Assembly (NCBI GenBank): GCA_947628735.1
Contig: CANRAY010000015.1
Coordinates: forward strand, 1 to 34,692
Reading direction: 5' to 3'
DNA: 34,692 bases
From: an uncultured Clostridia bacterium
Lineage (GTDB): Bacteria > Bacillota > Clostridia > TANB77 > CAG-508
Part shown: positions 33,325 to 34,692 of the stretch, piece by piece
Position numbering within the stretch: the first letter of the stretch is position 1
How the letters are laid out: each line of letters opens with the position of its first letter
Notes under the pieces: model-generated
Seen by the model: the letters and a program-made list of their open reading frames with translations, nothing else
What the model was told of the DNA's origin: nothing
Databases searched by the model: none
Program-made: the position numbers and the translations under genes

Positions 33325-33813
33325 ATGCAAGAAGAAAAAAAGGTAAAATTAAAAAGAAGTGCAATAATTTGCATAATACTAATCAGCATTTTAGCAATGG
33401 GAACTAGTGTATATGCATATCTTACTACTTATGCAGAAGCAAAAGGAGCAATTATTTTTCCAAAAAGGATGGGAAAATCAATTTTAAGTGAAGGAACAGA
33501 AAATTTACAGAAAAAAATAGTAGTAAAAGTAGATAAAAATGAGAAAGGTGCATATGTAAGAGCCAAAATATATACATCAGAATATGTAACATATTCAGGA
33601 GATAATTGGGAATACAAGGATGATGGATATTATTACTACCAAAAACCATTAAACCCAGGAGAAAGTTCATCAGAATTATTAGTAACAGTAAAAGAACCAA
33701 ATGAAAAAAATGAATTTGATGTTATTGTAGTACAAGAAGCAACACCAATAAAATATAATGCATCAGGAGAACCATATGCAAATTGGGATACAAAATATTC
33801 AATTATTGAGTAA
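33325..33813 (+). CDS. Exported protein with SipW/TasA-like N-terminus
   Basis: This 162-residue protein has a Lys-rich start and one hydrophobic segment (about residues 13-31, ending GTSVYAYLTTYAEAKG). That resembles the signal peptides of SipW-processed TasA/camelysin-type proteins. The rest is beta-rich and soluble, with many Tyr and Lys (EYKDDGYYYYQKPLNPGE). I do not recognise a named family. AAGGAGG precedes the ATG. It is 12 bases ahead of a second exported protein, with which it shares the short gap and general style. A role in a cell-surface fibre or matrix is inference. Confidence 0.72.
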   Translation: MQEEKKVKLKRSAIICIILISILAMGTSVYAYLTTYAEAKGAIIFPKRMGKSILSEGTENLQKKIVVKVDKNEKGAYVRAKIYTSEYVTYSGDNWEYKDDGYYYYQKPLNPGESSSELLVTVKEPNEKNEFDVIVVQEATPIKYNASGEPYANWDTKYSIIE

Positions 33814-33825
33814 AAGGAGAAAAGT

Positions 33826-34524
33826 ATGAAAAAGAAATTAATTATTATCTTATTGATATTAGTAACTCTAATTAGTTTTGTAGTACTATATCAAAAACAA
33901 TTAATATCTGATTTAGAAATTTATGAAGCACAAAAAGCAGGAAACTTAACTCCTGGAGATATAGGAGTTACATTAGTAGAGAATGGAAACAATGTGGCAT
34001 ATAGAAATTATAGTTCGGCAGGAGATGGTACTTGGAATGAAAAAACAGAGGGAATATTATTTGAAAATTTACTACAAGGAGAAGAATTTAAGCCAGGAAA
34101 ACAATATAAAGAGGAATTACGAATATTAAATTCAGGAACTATAAATACATACATTAGAGTTACAATATATAAATATTGGATATATGATGATGGAAACCAG
34201 GAAAAAGATACATCAAAAGATCCATCATTAATTCAATTAAATTTAATTAATACTGATGTATGGGTAGAAGATACTAACCCTGGCAGTAAAACTCCAGAAA
34301 GAACAGTACTATTTTATAATACTCCTCTTAAAGCAGGAGAAACAACATTACCATTCTGTGATTCTATACAAATAAAAGATGAAAATATATTAGCAAAAGA
34401 GATAGAAGTTAGTAATCAAGATGGACATAAAGTAATTGAAATACAAGAAGAATATGAAGGATATAAGGCATTTGTGCAAGTAATAGTTGATGTTGTACAG
34501 GAACATAATGCAGAAGCAGCGTAG
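33826..34524 (+). CDS. Exported TasA/camelysin-like protein
   Basis: This 232-residue protein has an N-terminal hydrophobic helix (about residues 4-22) acting as signal or anchor, followed by a beta-rich extracellular part. The segments LRILNSGTINTYIRVTIYKYW, split by eye at the conserved N-T-G and YIRVT parts, and FYNTPLKAGETTLPF, are the pattern seen in clostridial alternate-signal or TasA-like exported proteins. The precise family is not certain. AAAGGAG precedes the ATG. It lies in a run with the upstream exported protein and a prepilin-like gene downstream, which suggests a small surface-structure locus. Confidence 0.72.
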   Translation: MKKKLIIILLILVTLISFVVLYQKQLISDLEIYEAQKAGNLTPGDIGVTLVENGNNVAYRNYSSAGDGTWNEKTEGILFENLLQGEEFKPGKQYKEELRILNSGTINTYIRVTIYKYWIYDDGNQEKDTSKDPSLIQLNLINTDVWVEDTNPGSKTPERTVLFYNTPLKAGETTLPFCDSIQIKDENILAKEIEVSNQDGHKVIEIQEEYEGYKAFVQVIVDVVQEHNAEAA

Positions 34525-34597
34525 TCTGTTTGAAAATAAATTTATATATAGATGATTAAGCTTGACACAATAAAGAACTAAAATAGGAGGAATAAAT

Positions 34598-34692
34598 ATG
34601 CGATTAATAAAAAACAAAAGCCAAAAACGGAATAACGTTAATAGCTTTAGTAGTGACAATAGTTATCTTGATTATTTTGGCACTAACAAGTA
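34598..34692 (+). CDS. Prepilin-like protein, partial at window end and frame broken
   Basis: An AGGAGG (34585-34590) seven bases before ATG 34598 marks a start reading MRLIKNK. In that frame no family appears. In the next frame, from 34623, the DNA reads KNGITLIALVVTIVILIILA, a type IV prepilin-like N-terminus: Gly cleavage site, then a hydrophobic helix. It has no start codon of its own because an in-frame stop lies at 34608-34610. One extra A in the A-run at 34616-34619 would explain this. The gene runs past the window end, so the mature part cannot be judged. Confidence 0.6.
   Translation, partial: MRLIKNKSQKRNNVNSFSSDNSYLDYFGTNK

Noticed and set aside
34562..34567. TTGACA as a promoter for the prepilin-like gene
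   Set aside because: The only -10-like sequence (TAAAAT 34579-34584) is 11 bases away; at 17 bases the position is occupied by the AGGAGG ribosome site.

Overview
The window is about 34.7 kb of very AT-rich DNA with A-ended codons. It has strong GGAGG-type ribosome sites and promoters of the form TTGNNN-N17-TAAAAT/TATAAT. Spore genes (ylbJ, spoIIID, a spore-photoproduct-lyase relative) and the block rlmN-prpC-prkC-rsgA-rpe place it in the Firmicutes, most likely an endospore-forming, AT-rich member of the Clostridia of the uncultured gut type. I cannot name a species. From 2660 on, every gene lies on the + strand; the three genes before that lie on the - strand.

Layout. 1-390: intergenic DNA with terminators and several small hairpins. 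391-2513 (-): a solitary MazF/PemK-like protein, a small Tyr/Met-rich protein of unknown function, and YlbJ. 2660-3670: a radical SAM protein related to spore photoproduct lyase. 3751-13762: a ten-gene fatty-acid synthesis run with a long-chain acyl-CoA/ACP synthetase and a biotin ligase at its head, in the order fabD-fabG-fabF-accB-fabZ-accC-accD-accA-fabI. Biotin ligase charges AccB; AccB, AccC, AccD and AccA make malonyl-CoA; FabD, FabF, FabG, FabZ and FabI run elongation. acpP and fabH are absent from the run. 13827-18396: mscL with a zinc-ribbon tail, spoIIID of foreign base composition, and mfd. 18444-18675: a strong promoter driving a structured non-coding RNA of about 195 nt. 18732-24266: a SpoU-family methyltransferase, dtd, an HD-domain hydrolase, a P-loop kinase-like protein, aspS and mnmA. 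24348-27709: a small coiled-coil protein with its own promoter and terminator, then murT, a gatD-like gene and an arginase-family gene joined by 4-base overlaps. 27753-33074: the stressosome-like housekeeping block rlmN-prpC-prkC-rsgA-rpe. 33096-34692: a promoter, a tiny ORF carrying an (AC)9 microsatellite, a terminator-like hairpin, two exported TasA/camelysin-like proteins, and the start of a prepilin-like gene cut by the window end.

The observations most worth a second look are: (1) the promoter-driven structured RNA at 18481-18675, which holds a perfect extended Shine-Dalgarno sequence and an 8-codon ORF; (2) the GatD partner of MurT, which appears to have lost both the catalytic Cys and His and also has a broken frame; (3) spoIIID, at about 45% GC by hand count in a far more AT-rich neighbourhood; (4) the microsatellite ORF and hairpin in front of the exported-protein genes; and (5) a spore-photoproduct-lyase homologue with Ser at the expected H-donor Cys position. 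All assignments come from reading motifs by eye; no database search was run.
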